Shown piece by piece: positions 12,595 to 12,771 of a stretch of DNA of 12,771 nucleotides. Each line of letters opens with the position of its first letter. The first letter of the stretch is position 1. The DNA lies in assembly GCA_934278925.1 (NCBI GenBank), contig CAKQWJ010000039.1, forward strand, positions 1 to 12,771, read 5' to 3'. The DNA is from an uncultured Clostridia bacterium (GTDB taxonomy: Bacteria; Bacillota; Clostridia; Peptostreptococcales; Anaerovoracaceae). A program made the translations under genes and the position numbers. The notes below the pieces were generated by a model. The model was given only the letters and a program-made list of their open reading frames with translations. It was not told where the DNA came from and did no database searches.

Positions 12595-12632
12595 CTCCGC
12601 TTCCCAATAGGGGCGGAGGTTTTTGTTTTTTT
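12595..12632 (+). terminator. Hairpin and U-tract next to the transposase start
   Basis: CTCCGC (12595-12600) pairs with GCGGAG (12613-12618), continued by CCC/GGG after a TT bulge, with an AATA loop. T5 and T7 follow on the plus strand, so it is a terminator for rightward transcription. On the minus strand the same hairpin lies just upstream of the transposase start and would bury the nearby GGAG. It may limit antisense reading outward or limit transposase translation. Confidence 0.5.
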
Positions 12633-12771
12633 GATAAAAGCCGTCGTTTCCAATGGTTTCATCAGGAACTGCATCAGCACCACCTCAAAAAAAGTGGTTC
12701 TTCACGAATTTTTGTGGGATTAAAATCGAAATCGAAATAAATAATTAGGCATTGAAAAAGAGCATTGGATG
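12633..12771. other. Right-edge segment without a recognised gene
   Basis: No supported reading frame is visible. A small dyad ACCAC (12679-12683) / GTGGT (12694-12698) is present. The stretch from 12696 (GGTTCTTCACGAATTTTTGT) faintly resembles the ends of ISL3-type insertion sequences as I remember them. The window ends before this can be tested. Confidence 0.25.

Larger units (their letters stand above)
10815..12650 (-). mobile_element. IS1182-family insertion sequence (ends approximate)
   Basis: The intact transposase gene at 10958-12574, the hairpins on its left side and the AT-rich composition mark an insertion sequence placed next to the HD gene. The left end is taken at GGGGCTGTC (10815). 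A convincing inverted copy is not found on the right. The best partial match on the minus strand begins GGCT near 12650 and shares a following AACAAA, too weak to set the boundary. No target duplication could be identified. The right end may lie anywhere from about 12630 to beyond the window. Confidence 0.6.

Noticed and set aside
12342..12683. 113-codon minus-strand reading frame overlapping the transposase start
   Set aside because: It overlaps the transposase in another frame and has no domain. Only its internal ATG at 12590 is noted, as a possible regulatory oddity.

Overview
The window looks like chromosomal DNA from a low-to-mid GC Gram-positive anaerobe, most likely a member of the Bacillota class Clostridia. 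The support is indirect: strong AGGAG-type ribosome binding sites, rho-independent hairpin-plus-U-tract terminators, consensus sigma-A type promoters (several with an extended -10), a TM2-domain protein, and a secreted protein with the lysine/tyrosine-rich fibronectin-like repeat typical of clostridial surface proteins. No rRNA, tRNA or CRISPR array was seen, so genus cannot be fixed.

Layout. Positions 1-540 hold no gene. They contain three ~34-38 bp dyad repeats with TTCACGCT / AGCGTGAA arms, a very GC-rich potential hairpin block, and a near-perfect promoter. Positions 544-4217 are a four-gene operon, small-large-small-large, encoding two divergent heterodimeric hydro-lyases of the aconitase / 3-isopropylmalate dehydratase superfamily. 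It ends in a strong terminator. Positions 4323-4609 form a 287 bp non-coding element with 27 bp imperfect terminal inverted repeats and internal dyads. Positions 4834-7337 are a visibly AT-richer three-gene cluster: a TM2 membrane protein, a membrane-anchored OB-fold protein sharing the same new-looking N-terminal domain, and a secreted protein. A bidirectional terminator separates this cluster from a convergent LysR-type regulator (7448-8365, minus).

The LysR gene is divergent from a voltage-gated-type potassium channel with two RCK_C-like domains (8749-9987). Between them is an apparent free-standing promoter-structure-terminator unit that could be a ~100 nt small RNA. An HD-domain hydrolase (10254-10796) follows. 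The right end is an apparently intact IS1182-family insertion sequence with its transposase on the minus strand.

How the parts work together. The two dehydratases are probably co-transcribed and catalyse hydration/dehydration isomerisation of small C4-substituted malates, but no leuA, leuB or other pathway partner lies in the window, so the substrates are open. The three AT-rich genes look like a cell-envelope module. The LysR regulator, channel and HD protein show no clear functional link beyond proximity. The best leads for something undescribed are the doubled dehydratase operon, the two dyad-repeat regions flanking it, the poly-G promoter-like region before the TM2 gene, the shared N-terminal domain, and the orphan RNA unit at 8464-8601.
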